The position numbers and the translations under genes are program-made. Source: Rhodocyclaceae bacterium (GTDB taxonomy: Bacteria; Pseudomonadota; Gammaproteobacteria; Burkholderiales; Rhodocyclaceae). Taken from it: 64,000 nucleotides of DNA. The DNA is taken from positions 62,001 through 126,000 of the forward strand of contig JADKDD010000002.1 in the NCBI GenBank assembly GCA_016718525.1. Reading direction: 5' to 3'. Shown piece by piece: positions 27,498 through 35,870 of this stretch. Every line of letters begins with the position of its first letter. Positions within the stretch are counted from its first letter, which is position 1. Under the pieces are notes generated by a model, which saw nothing but the letters and a program-made list of their open reading frames with translations, ran no database searches and was not told the origin of the DNA.

Positions 27498-28283
27498 TCA
27501 ATCACCAAACTTCACAAAATTCGTTGGTTGGGCTAACTTGCGACCGTGAGTCAGAAGTTCAAATGCATAGACGAATGACAATGCGTTGAGTGTCAACTTG
27601 ATCAGGCGCGACAGTGCGACTATGTTTAGTCTGCGTCCAGCATTGAAAATATTCGAGATACGGTCGATCTTCGTATAAACATCTTTTACACCATCTGCCA
27701 TCGGTGAAAATAGATAGCTTTTTATCGTCGCCTTATATAAAACCGGTAACTCAAGGTCAAAATCGCAAAATAAATTGAAGAAAGGAATTTTTCTTTCAAA
27801 CTTAATTGTGGAGTGAATGCCATCTCCGTAGTCAATCAGTGGATGAAATATCGGAAACGACAAGCCTGTACGATGCTTGTTAGCTAGAAGGACACGTTCT
27901 TTGATGGCCGTATAGGTAGCCGCTTTCCTACACAAGCGGCGGTCGTAACGGTAAGCGGTCAGTGGATATACCACGCTTGGTGAAATCCCGATTGCGGCGG
28001 CGATGAAATTATTGTGGCTCAAAACGACGCGATCAACTTCGTCATCGCTCATTTCCCGTTTTACCGGCTCAGCTAGGTGAATTACTCGGTCGTACTCGCC
28101 GTCAAATTGGAAATCCGCCCACCAGCCCGGATCGAGCAAATCACCCGCCTGAATCCATTTTTCATTTTGCATAACGATAAGCGGCGATCTGGAAACCAAA
28201 GTCACACGATGCGCGGCGTAAAACTCCCGGAACAATGTACCTAGACTGCCAGATGCACCAGTAATCATCACCCTCAGCCCCAT
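27498..28283 (-). CDS. SDR-like nucleotide-sugar epimerase/dehydratase homologue
   Basis: A 261-residue Rossmann protein: VMITGASGSLGTLFREFY at the N-terminus, RVIHLAEPVKREMSDDE, and a YxxxK pair in TYTAIKERVLLANK. It is shorter than usual extended SDRs (about 300) and its C-terminal half is not typical. Thirty bases separate it from the upstream sugar transferase gene, so the two are probably co-transcribed. A sugar-nucleotide modifying function is likely, but no substrate can be given. Confidence 0.65.
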   Translation of the reverse strand: MGLRVMITGASGSLGTLFREFYAAHRVTLVSRSPLIVMQNEKWIQAGDLLDPGWWADFQFDGEYDRVIHLAEPVKREMSDDEVDRVVLSHNNFIAAAIGISPSVVYPLTAYRYDRRLCRKAATYTAIKERVLLANKHRTGLSFPIFHPLIDYGDGIHSTIKFERKIPFFNLFCDFDLELPVLYKATIKSYLFSPMADGVKDVYTKIDRISNIFNAGRRLNIVALSRLIKLTLNALSFVYAFELLTHGRKLAQPTNFVKFGD

Positions 28284-28313
28284 ATATCTGGTCTCGTTTG
28301 CAGGTTGCTGCGA

Positions 28314-29657
28314 CTAATACGGCAAATTTTTGTCCGCACCGCATCGAATGAGAAATGCAACGGCTCGCTCATAGTCAAGATAACCTCCGGACAATAACAA
28401 GTGGGCGGTTTTCGCAACGATATAGGCGTCACATATAAAAATGTTGCCGTTTGGATTTCGATACACACTCGAATACAACCGCTCCAAATACAGACGCTGC
28501 TGAGGCAAGAGTCCGTGTTTACCAACAATCTGAGAAATTCCAGTGATACCCGCCGGGCTATCAAAACGTTCTTGCCATCCCTGAAATTTCTTCAACAGGA
28601 CAATGTTGTCCTCCGGTAGTGGGCGGTTGCCGACAAAACTCATTCCATCGAAAAGAATATTGATGCATTGAAGTGTTTCTACCAATTGCGAGCGTTCAAG
28701 CAGTCTGCCGATAGACGTGTATACCTCGCAACTAAGCGGAATGTCCAAATATCCGTCTCGCATGAAGCGTTCTTTCAATTGATATTTTGGTGATATGGCG
28801 TCTCGTACCATTGTCCGGAACTTGTATATGTTCACGCTTTTTTCCACTGCGATGAATCGGCGAGACACATAGAATATTGGCGAGCCTTCCAAGACTCGTA
28901 TCGCCACCGCAACCAAGACGAAGATAGGTAGCAAGATAGCGAGGAGTGAAGTGGCGATGAGTATATCGGCCACGCGCTTCAAGACGTTCGACAGCTTAAA
29001 TGCGACGAGCTTGCCTGCCGAGTCCAGTGTGGTTGTGCCTTCCAACGGTGCCCGCGCCACAAATCTGCGGGTGAAAAATTTTGATGCCACAGAGAGCACA
29101 ATCAAAGCAAAGATGGTCAAAAGAAACACCCCGATTAACTTCTCACGGGCAGCTTTCTGCTGTTGCAATACGATAAGCTCAATGTCTAGCAACTCGCGTT
29201 TGGTGCCAACTGGAAAACATTTGATCCGCGCGATGGGAATGTTTGAATCGGATCGCTTCTCGCTCTCCTGACACGCACCAAGAGCAATATCTAGGTGGGG
29301 AGCGTCGAAAATGATTACGCCGTACGCCATTCGAACCGATGGTCTCGATACAGGTTCCTCACCAAGCCATTTGCGCATTTCGACATCCAACTCTGATTTG
29401 CAATTGCTTGTTTCAATCCGGCAGGATGGGCAATTTCCGCGCAGCGCAGTTACTTGACTTGCCAGTGTTCGGACACATTGAGCGGAATCAGGTTGTCCCT
29501 GTTGCAATACTTGAATGCGGATTCCTTCCGGCCCTGCAACATCAAGATAGGGAAAGTACTGTTTCGATATTAGCAATGTCTTAACACCCATCACGAGACC
29601 AATGAGCGTCGCAACGAAGACAATGAAAGTGATCGACTTAGAAATCGGCCTAGTCAT
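28314..29657 (-). CDS. Polyprenyl-phosphate sugar-1-phosphate transferase with periplasmic N-terminal domain
   Basis: A 447-residue priming transferase. Residues 8-30 form a first membrane helix, about 31-170 a predicted periplasmic domain with several cysteines, and about 173-192 a second helix. The catalytic PF02397 domain begins near residue 220 (NVLKRVADILIATSLLAILL) with IYKFRTMVRDA, FDGMSFVGNRPLPEDN and SPAGITGISQIVGKHG. It probably transfers the first sugar phosphate to undecaprenyl phosphate. Compared with the usual D-M-S-L-V-G-P-R-P, this copy has G-M-S-F-V-G-N-R-P. Divergent from the plus-strand cluster; the 182 bp upstream of it (29658-29839) may hold its promoter, but I see no clear element. 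Confidence 0.83.
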   Translation of the reverse strand: MTRPISKSITFIVFVATLIGLVMGVKTLLISKQYFPYLDVAGPEGIRIQVLQQGQPDSAQCVRTLASQVTALRGNCPSCRIETSNCKSELDVEMRKWLGEEPVSRPSVRMAYGVIIFDAPHLDIALGACQESEKRSDSNIPIARIKCFPVGTKRELLDIELIVLQQQKAAREKLIGVFLLTIFALIVLSVASKFFTRRFVARAPLEGTTTLDSAGKLVAFKLSNVLKRVADILIATSLLAILLPIFVLVAVAIRVLEGSPIFYVSRRFIAVEKSVNIYKFRTMVRDAISPKYQLKERFMRDGYLDIPLSCEVYTSIGRLLERSQLVETLQCINILFDGMSFVGNRPLPEDNIVLLKKFQGWQERFDSPAGITGISQIVGKHGLLPQQRLYLERLYSSVYRNPNGNIFICDAYIVAKTAHLLLSGGYLDYERAVAFLIRCGADKNLPY

Positions 29658-29839
29658 TTAGATCGCCTTCAGTGTTATCAAAAATAGCGTGATTTAGTAA
29701 GTTGTACCGCGAATAGCATGGATCCATTGTTGCAGTATCAGCAGGCCGGCGGATACATTGGCGCATTAGATAACAAGGGGAAAAGTCTTTGTGTTCCACG
29801 GGAGTGTGCTGTGGTCAGATTGCGTTTGCGGGATGCCGG

Positions 29840-30874
29840 CTATTGATCTGATTGGATTCGGCAATGCGTTTGGCCACCTTGATGCCAACGCCATGCATCG
29901 GAACACATTTGCTTCAGGGTTCGATTCGCTTTCCATCCAAGAAGTTCGTTAGCCAGACTCGGATCAGCCCAACATTGAGCAACATCGCCGGCGCGTCGGG
30001 ATGCTATTTTGTAGGGAATCACGTGGCCGCATGCTTGTTCGAACGTTTTGACCATATCGAGCACGGAATAACCTTTACCAGTTCCCAAATTGACCGTAAG
30101 CAATCCGCCTTTTCTGGTTAGGTAGTCAAGGGCGGCAACATGTCCTTCGGCAAGGTCTACGACGTGGATGTAATCACGCACGCCGGTACCATCGGGGGTG
30201 GAATAGTCGTTGCCCCAAACATTGAGCAACTCGCGCGTACCAACGGCGACCTGAGCGACGAACGGCATCAGGTTGTTTGGGATGCCCTGCGGATCTTCAC
30301 CGATCAAGCCGGACTCGTCGGCGCCAACGGGATTGAAGTAACGCAACCGGGCAATGCGCCAATCGGGTTCAGCGCGGTGTATATCGTCAAGGATTTCTTC
30401 AATAATCAACTTGCTGCGGCCATATGGGTTGGTGGCCGAGCGTGGAGAGTCTTCGCGGACCGGCACGCTGGCCGGGTGGCCATAAACCGTAGCCGATGAC
30501 GAGAATACAAAGGTCTTGACTTGGGCGCGGCGCATGGCTGCAAGCAACTGTAGGGTTCCGTTGACGTTGGCGTCGTAGTACTCTAACGGCATTTCGATGG
30601 AGTCACCGACGGCCTTGAGACCAGCGAAGTGCATGACGGCGGATATCGGATAGCAGGCAAAGAGTTTGTCCAGCGCAGCAGCATCGCGGACGTCGCCTAC
30701 AATAAACTCTGGACGCGTGCCGCAGAGAATTTCTAGACGATCAACGACATCGGCGCGGCTGTTGCAAAGATTGTCGAGGATCAGCAACTCGTGTCCGGCT
30801 TGTGCCAGTGCAACGCATGCGTGCGAGCCGATATAGCCGGTGCCTCCGGTCACAAGAATCATGGACGACGTCAT
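29840..30874 (-). CDS. galE: UDP-glucose 4-epimerase
   Basis: Interconverts UDP-glucose and UDP-galactose (possibly also the N-acetyl forms). The 344-residue SDR has VTGGTGYIGSHACVALAQ, ILDNLCNSRADVVDRL, HFAGLKAVGDS, FSSSATVYGHP with the YxxxK pair in TNPYGRSKLIIEEIL, and RYFNPVGAD; all fit GalE. Its C-terminal region also has LGTGKGYSVLDMVKTFE. It lies 40 bp downstream of the yjbH fusion gene and may be part of the same transcript. Confidence 0.94.
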   Translation of the reverse strand: MTSSMILVTGGTGYIGSHACVALAQAGHELLILDNLCNSRADVVDRLEILCGTRPEFIVGDVRDAAALDKLFACYPISAVMHFAGLKAVGDSIEMPLEYYDANVNGTLQLLAAMRRAQVKTFVFSSSATVYGHPASVPVREDSPRSATNPYGRSKLIIEEILDDIHRAEPDWRIARLRYFNPVGADESGLIGEDPQGIPNNLMPFVAQVAVGTRELLNVWGNDYSTPDGTGVRDYIHVVDLAEGHVAALDYLTRKGGLLTVNLGTGKGYSVLDMVKTFEQACGHVIPYKIASRRAGDVAQCWADPSLANELLGWKANRTLKQMCSDAWRWHQGGQTHCRIQSDQ

Positions 30875-30914
30875 AATCGCGTTGCAAAGAAGTTATTATC
30901 CCAGATAACACCAG

Positions 30915-33900
30915 TTAATAATTCCAAGACACATTCACCGAGCGGTTCGGGCCAATGCTTACTCTGGCGTCACGATCATTGCGCTGCCGGTCGAGCATCA
31001 GCGAACCCATACCATAGCCGATCAAGCTACCCGCGACCACATCGGAGACGAAGTGCTGTCGTTGTTGGATCCTGCCGAATGCTGTAGCACCGGCGATGAG
31101 ATAGAGCCACGGCGCATCAAATCGTTGCGCGTAGGGGGTGACTGTCGCAAACGCCAAACCCATGTGGTTGGATGGGAAACTGGAGCTGATTGAATTCTTG
31201 CTTGGCCCCTTGAAGCTGTCTGGACCCATGTTTTCATCCGGCCTTGATCGGCCAACGACGAATCGGGTGGCCGTATTCAGACCGAGCGTCCATCCGGCTG
31301 CCAGCAGACTCGCCCTCGCCGTATCTGCGGCAACATCTCCGCCCGCGCCGAACCGCAGCGCTGTTGATGTTACCGCTAGCGCAGCGGGGATGTAATTGGT
31401 CGCCTTGCCTGCACTATCCCAGTTTCCGCCTTGATGCTTATCTGCCCATTTTGCCGCTGGACGATCGAGCGCGGAAGAAGCCAGTACAAGTGCGCTGCCA
31501 ACAATAATTGCGTCGGTATTTCGCCCACTCGTTAAATTCAGTTTGAGCCACCGACCTGAATCTACGATGGCCGGCCAAAGCGGAGTGGTCGGTCGTCGCG
31601 CTTCATTACTCTCCAGGCTATACCATGCCTCGGATCCCGCTGACGCATACCTGCCGAAACTCTTGTCCGCTTCGGATGTAATGCCGTATAGCGTATTCGT
31701 CCGCCAGAGCTTTGCACCACCATCGCGGGTCAGCGGGCTCCAGGCAAAATCGAAATTGAGCAAGGTCGACAAAGGGAGCATTGCATCAAATGGAATCGAA
31801 AAATAAAGTCCCTTGTCAAAACTGCCTTCACCAAACTCTGCAGCTGAGACATTGGTTTTGGTGGCATACGCACCCATGGTCACGCCATTGCGGAATCGTC
31901 GACTAAGATTGACCGTTACCCCTCGATCACCCGCAATGTACTGCCCGGCGCTGATGTTGGCGAATACGCCTTCCCATCCGGTATCCCAATATAAAGTCGC
32001 ATGCCCGGTATTAACGCTGTATCCGCGCGACTTGAAGTTCTGGTCAAAGTCACGCTGCTGCACTCGATTGACGTCAATACCAAAGGCAAGGTTGCTGTTC
32101 CAGGGGCGATACATCCACTCGCTGCCAACACCGGAGAATTGCTGCTCCAGGATTCCAGCATAGAAAGTCATATATTGATCGTCCGACAACCTTTTGAGGT
32201 GGGTAAGCTGGAAATCCGGGATCGTAACACGCGAACTGGTAACGAATTCCCGCTGATAGGTTCTCACCCGAGGCAAATTGCTCGGGGCGGTGTACTTGAA
32301 TTTGTTGTAGTTGTCCAGCAATCGATAGTTCACTCCGGCACTAAGCCATGTTGTGTCTGTGAAGCGGTATTTTGACCAAGCACTAACACCAAATGCATAA
32401 AGCAAGAACGCATCCGGGCCGCCAAGAATTCTTGCAAAGGATGGCCCGTAACCATACGTAAATTTATCTGGTGGCGCGGTCCAAAGCGGCGCAAAACCCG
32501 TTTTTGCTTGCGGCTCTGAAGCAACCATTGCCGCGAATTGGTCTGCGCGTGCCCGATAGCGGATTTGCTTTGCTACCCACTCTTCGCGCAACACTACCCA
32601 TTCGCTAAAAGCAATACCGTCTTTGGAAAATGTGAATACAAATCTGCTGACGCCTTCAGGAGCGTCTCGTTGTAAAACAGCCAATGCTTTGTCCAGCCGC
32701 TCGATGACATAAAAACCAACAATGTCTTCCAGCACCACATTCAGCTCGCTGCCTTTGCGTTGTATCGTATGTATGGTCCACTGCGTAAGCAATGAAATTT
32801 CGGCAGCAGTTTTATTCCAGTCGGGATCTGCTTGCGGGCGCAAATTGGTAACGCGTGGTGGCTGTGCGTCGAGGTATTTGGTTTGGTTCGCTTTGCTCAG
32901 AACATCGTGGAACGTTAGGCCGAACATAAAGGTGTTGCCGCGCTCGACCCCGGCGCTGAAATCTATTCCTGGTGTCAGTTGATAAACAGCACCGAAGTTT
33001 ATGGGGGAGCTTTGTTTTTGATTGTTAGTGAATGGTTCATTCTTGTAATTGTTGCCATCGTACTCAACCTTCAGCGACAATTTTTCAATGGGTGAATGAT
33101 ATTGAACGCCACCGAAAAGTGCGGTCGATCCATGAAAGAAATTCTTGTAACCGACTTTTCCTCCTGTCGAACTACTGTCGTATGCGTCTCGCGAATTGAA
33201 ACTCTTGCCGAAAATCGACAGTGGGTTCTTTTTGAGGTTATAGGATGAACCCGAATAGCCCCACGCCAATCCGGCGCTAAAGTCAAAATCTCCAATTCGT
33301 TTATTGGCTACCAAATACTCACCGGAAAAGAGTCCTGTTCCATTTAAGTCAATAATGCCGACAGCCACTTGTGGTCGCGTTGCAGTCTCCGTCGTCAAAC
33401 GCAGCTTCAAGTCGAAACTTTTATCCTTGTAAGACTGGTTGCCGGAAAGCGATTCGGGACCGTAAGGAACGTTGCTGATGTTGGTATAACGAAAACCGCC
33501 AGTTAACCAGTCGAAGGGTTGCAATACCAAGCTGCCACGGTCATACGGCCACACCTGGCTGTAAGTAAAGCGAAATTCCCCAGCCTCGCCCATTCGTGCC
33601 GTCGGTGTCTGTAGCAAGCCGACAAAGCCCCAGTCGTTTGCACTGAATTGCGGGTTTCGGGCTTTTTGCGCTGGTACGACGGTTGCCGGTTGTTCGCAGG
33701 TGCCTGCAATGGGAAGACTATCCCTTGCAGCGATTCCAGCATCAGAACTCACGCCTTGCGTTGTTAAGAACTCGGCAAATTTTTCAGAAAAATCTGTCGG
33801 CCAATTGTCGTCGCGTTGTGGCACCCAAATCCAGGCACCGGGCGCCGGTTCGTCCTGCGCAGAAATATTCCACTGCGCTACGTTGGCGACTTCGATGCGG

Positions 33901-34469
33901 CCATCGGGCTGCACCAGCCAAACCGAGTCTACGTCACGCGCTCCGGCGCCAAGCGCACTGCCCAAATATGCTCGCGCTTCGGCGCCACTTACATGAGGTA
34001 TCACGCAAAAGTGTGCCTCACTGGTGATGATCGTGATGGTGTGTGGTCGCCTTGGCATCACAAGCGTCTGGGCAGCATCGAGTATGGGATCACGCTCCGG
34101 ATGCGCTTGCAGCCACCGGGCGTCCGCGATCGGGATAGGCACCCGACCGGTCACTGGAAGCTGGCTTAACCACGTCGACAAGGCCGCCCTGACTTCTGCA
34201 GACTCGCCGAGTAGTTCCGTGTTCAGGCGCGCCAGCAGTCGGTACTTAACTTCCGCTTGCGCATCGCGCGCCGCCGGTACATTCCACGACAGCCCGAATG
34301 GGTAGGCGTCAGGATCAACACTCCGCGCCAAAAGCCAGTCGCTCAATCTCATGCCGTCTTTTATCGGCGGATCAACCGCAGCCATTGCATCGAGCGGCAA
34401 TGCAAACGCGAGGCTGGCTGCAAGCGAGGAAAGTAGAAATTTCCAGGTAACCGGTCTTCGCCTGTTCAT
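30915..34469 (-). CDS. yjbH: YjbG(GfcC)-YjbH(GfcD)-PAP2 phosphatase fusion protein
   Basis: An 1184-residue exported protein. A signal peptide (1-31, ending DAMA-AVDPP) is followed by a GfcC/YjbG-like domain (about 35-265: DGMRLSDWLLARSV, PAPGAWIWVPQRD), a large YjbH/GfcD outer-membrane beta-barrel region (about 285-960: DWGFVGLLQTPTARMGEAGE and many amphipathic strands), and a C-terminal PAP2 domain (about 985-1184). The PAP2 motifs are intact: R-x6-RP at 1069-1077, SFPSNH at about 1097-1102, and GR-x5-H-x3-D around His1139. In E. coli GfcC and GfcD are separate proteins and PAP2 is absent. The ATG overlaps the yjbF stop by 4 bp; the longer frame (34553) is not used. Probable role: polysaccharide secretion and possibly prenyl-phosphate or lipid phosphate hydrolysis. 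Confidence 0.87.
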   Translation of the reverse strand: MNRRRPVTWKFLLSSLAASLAFALPLDAMAAVDPPIKDGMRLSDWLLARSVDPDAYPFGLSWNVPAARDAQAEVKYRLLARLNTELLGESAEVRAALSTWLSQLPVTGRVPIPIADARWLQAHPERDPILDAAQTLVMPRRPHTITIITSEAHFCVIPHVSGAEARAYLGSALGAGARDVDSVWLVQPDGRIEVANVAQWNISAQDEPAPGAWIWVPQRDDNWPTDFSEKFAEFLTTQGVSSDAGIAARDSLPIAGTCEQPATVVPAQKARNPQFSANDWGFVGLLQTPTARMGEAGEFRFTYSQVWPYDRGSLVLQPFDWLTGGFRYTNISNVPYGPESLSGNQSYKDKSFDLKLRLTTETATRPQVAVGIIDLNGTGLFSGEYLVANKRIGDFDFSAGLAWGYSGSSYNLKKNPLSIFGKSFNSRDAYDSSSTGGKVGYKNFFHGSTALFGGVQYHSPIEKLSLKVEYDGNNYKNEPFTNNQKQSSPINFGAVYQLTPGIDFSAGVERGNTFMFGLTFHDVLSKANQTKYLDAQPPRVTNLRPQADPDWNKTAAEISLLTQWTIHTIQRKGSELNVVLEDIVGFYVIERLDKALAVLQRDAPEGVSRFVFTFSKDGIAFSEWVVLREEWVAKQIRYRARADQFAAMVASEPQAKTGFAPLWTAPPDKFTYGYGPSFARILGGPDAFLLYAFGVSAWSKYRFTDTTWLSAGVNYRLLDNYNKFKYTAPSNLPRVRTYQREFVTSSRVTIPDFQLTHLKRLSDDQYMTFYAGILEQQFSGVGSEWMYRPWNSNLAFGIDVNRVQQRDFDQNFKSRGYSVNTGHATLYWDTGWEGVFANISAGQYIAGDRGVTVNLSRRFRNGVTMGAYATKTNVSAAEFGEGSFDKGLYFSIPFDAMLPLSTLLNFDFAWSPLTRDGGAKLWRTNTLYGITSEADKSFGRYASAGSEAWYSLESNEARRPTTPLWPAIVDSGRWLKLNLTSGRNTDAIIVGSALVLASSALDRPAAKWADKHQGGNWDSAGKATNYIPAALAVTSTALRFGAGGDVAADTARASLLAAGWTLGLNTATRFVVGRSRPDENMGPDSFKGPSKNSISSSFPSNHMGLAFATVTPYAQRFDAPWLYLIAGATAFGRIQQRQHFVSDVVAGSLIGYGMGSLMLDRQRNDRDARVSIGPNRSVNVSWNY

Positions 34470-35149
34470 TGAGTAGGCTGACTCAATTTCGCATCGCGCA
34501 CTATGATTGCAGGCCATTTCTGCCAGGCGATGCATAAATCTGGCGTGAGGCATTGCTCAGCATAAAGCACTGTGTCGCCGTCCAGCATTGATTGAACGGC
34601 AAACCGACCTGGACGAATGTCATGTTTCGCCAATGGCTCAACCACGATTTCTTCAAACCACGTCAGCAATTCCGGAGCGATTTTCTTGAGGGTGCTGTCA
34701 TCAGGCGCTTTAGTTTGTCTCACGCGAACCCGGTCGCGAATCCCGAATCGGTAGCCTGGCATTTCGTCACGCTCACGCGTGTAGTCAAATCCATCGATGG
34801 GTATATCGCGCCAGCGTGGTATCGCCGGTAAGCGAACTTCACGCCAATCGGTCGCCAATCCAACAGTCCCGACGATGCGGCCGCGCTGCAGCTTTATCAC
34901 CTCACCTTTGGCGCTGTACCAACTCTCAACATTGCCCTGGGGATCATGATCAACGTATCCCAAGACCAAGAGGATGACGCGCCCTTGGGTTGCAACGCGC
35001 AGGTATTCAAGCGAGGGATCAAGCGCACGAGAATCGACAGCGGCCTCGCCGTTGTCGGTGATATCCGAAATAGTCGACAGCCCGATGTTTCCGGAAGTAC
35101 ATGCCGCGACGAACAACACGGCGAAATAAAGGGCGAATCTGGAAAGCAT
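34466..35149 (-). CDS. yjbF: YjbF/GfcB-family lipoprotein
   Basis: A 227-residue lipoprotein. The signal peptide MLSRFALYFAVLFVAACTSG contains a lipobox (VAAC) with the cysteine at residue 17. The rest matches the YjbF family (SLEYLRVATQGRVILLVLGY, VESWYSAKGEVIKLQRGRIV, GLATDWREVRLP). It works with YjbG and YjbH in exopolysaccharide or group 4 capsule secretion. A TTG at 35164 is in frame but the ATG five codons later gives the clean lipoprotein signal. The start codon lies only 13 nt beyond the T-run of the yjbE terminator. Confidence 0.87.
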   Translation of the reverse strand: MLSRFALYFAVLFVAACTSGNIGLSTISDITDNGEAAVDSRALDPSLEYLRVATQGRVILLVLGYVDHDPQGNVESWYSAKGEVIKLQRGRIVGTVGLATDWREVRLPAIPRWRDIPIDGFDYTRERDEMPGYRFGIRDRVRVRQTKAPDDSTLKKIAPELLTWFEEIVVEPLAKHDIRPGRFAVQSMLDGDTVLYAEQCLTPDLCIAWQKWPAIIVRDAKLSQPTQ

Positions 35150-35162
35150 CAATTCAGTCGCC

Positions 35163-35200
35163 AAAATAAAAAACCCCCAAGGGCGGAACCCTTGGGGGTT
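35163..35200 (-). terminator. Strong intrinsic terminator between yjbE and yjbF
   Basis: On the minus strand, a 12-bp perfect stem (aacccccaaggg / cccttgggggtt at 35172-35183 and 35189-35200, loop of 5 nt) is followed by TTTTTTATTTT. It sits 3' of the yjbE-like gene and just before yjbF, inside the operon, so it would make yjbE mRNA much more abundant than yjbFGH mRNA. Confidence 0.9.
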
Positions 35201-35216
35201 GAACCAAAACTATGAC

Positions 35217-35519
35217 TTAGCGCGTACCAGTAGTGCCGGTGCCGGTGCCGGTGCCGGTAGTACCGGTAGTGCCGGCGGGTACGTCTTGCGTATTGCTTGA
35301 GGATGACGCTGCTGCAGCCACAGCGGCCACCGCAACTGCAGTGGCGATAACACCAACGGAGACTCCGCCGATCGCGCCACCTGTAGCAGCGCTTGCGCCA
35401 GCTCCGCCACCAGCCGTAGCGGGAGGGGGGGTTGTGGCTGCAGGAGGGGGTGTCGTTTGAGCAGTCGCCTGACCGAACACTAAGACAAGGGATGCTGCAA
35501 GGATCGATAAACGTTTCAT
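35217..35519 (-). CDS. yjbE: YjbE/GfcA-like small Gly/Thr/Ala-rich secreted protein
   Basis: A 100-residue protein with a signal peptide (MKRLSILAASLVLVFGQATA) followed by low-complexity Pro/Thr, Gly/Ala and Ser stretches, one hydrophobic segment (VGVIATAVAVAAVAAAA, about residues 55-71), and a C-terminal Thr-Gly repeat. There is no conserved enzymatic domain. Its composition, size and place before yjbF match YjbE/GfcA, the first gene of E. coli yjbEFGH and gfc operons, whose function is not well defined. The Thr-Gly tail is encoded by a hexamer repeat. A ggag lies about 11 nt before the start. Confidence 0.75.
   Translation of the reverse strand: MKRLSILAASLVLVFGQATAQTTPPPAATTPPPATAGGGAGASAATGGAIGGVSVGVIATAVAVAAVAAAASSSSNTQDVPAGTTGTTGTGTGTGTTGTR
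35232..35257 (-). repeat. Hexanucleotide (gccggt) tandem repeat in yjbE
   Basis: On the plus strand the unit gccggt occurs four times in a row, followed by degenerate copies (agtaccggtagtgccgg). It encodes the C-terminal Thr-Gly repeats. Copy-number change would keep the frame and only alter tail length. Confidence 0.8.
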
Positions 35520-35870
35520 GGCAATTTGACTCCCACAAGGTTGATAAACAATTAATTCAAAAAATGACGCCTAAGCCAAAACAAATCCATATTCCGATTA
35601 TGGCCAAATTTTGGGTGGAAAGAACACCTCGCCAGCTAAGCCGAGTCGAAACACCCTTCCCGTTAGCGCAATATAACTCATAAATCTACCTCAAATCAAG
35701 GGCACAGCTAGACTCTAGCTGAGTTTGGCAGAAAAACAACACTTAGTCGAAACATCGCATTGCCGATTCGTGCGACATCACGGCATTCTATTTCCAGGTA
35801 GCTTTGAACTTGGGCGCCTCGCCGATTTCTAGGATAGACTTCAGGTCTTTGGATTTTTGCAGGAATACCA
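35520..35870. other. Divergent intergenic region between yjbE and the export gene
   Basis: About 350 bp without a convincing gene; the short frames here have no recognisable product. It must contain the promoters for the minus-strand yjbE operon and the plus-strand export operon. The plus side has an agga 6 nt before the export gene ATG. I could not identify clear -35/-10 pairs or operator palindromes by eye. Confidence 0.6.

Noticed and set aside
31138..34305. Numerous plus-strand ORFs of 70-120 codons opposite the YjbH fusion
   Set aside because: Shadow frames of a long, clearly conserved minus-strand gene.
35432..35683. Plus-strand ORF crossing the yjbE start and the divergent intergenic region
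   Set aside because: Antisense to yjbE, low-complexity beginning and no family resemblance.
35804..35845. Possible sigma-70 promoter upstream of the export gene (TTGAAC and TAGGAT)
   Set aside because: Spacing between the two boxes is about 20 bp, outside the usual 16-18, so it was not called.
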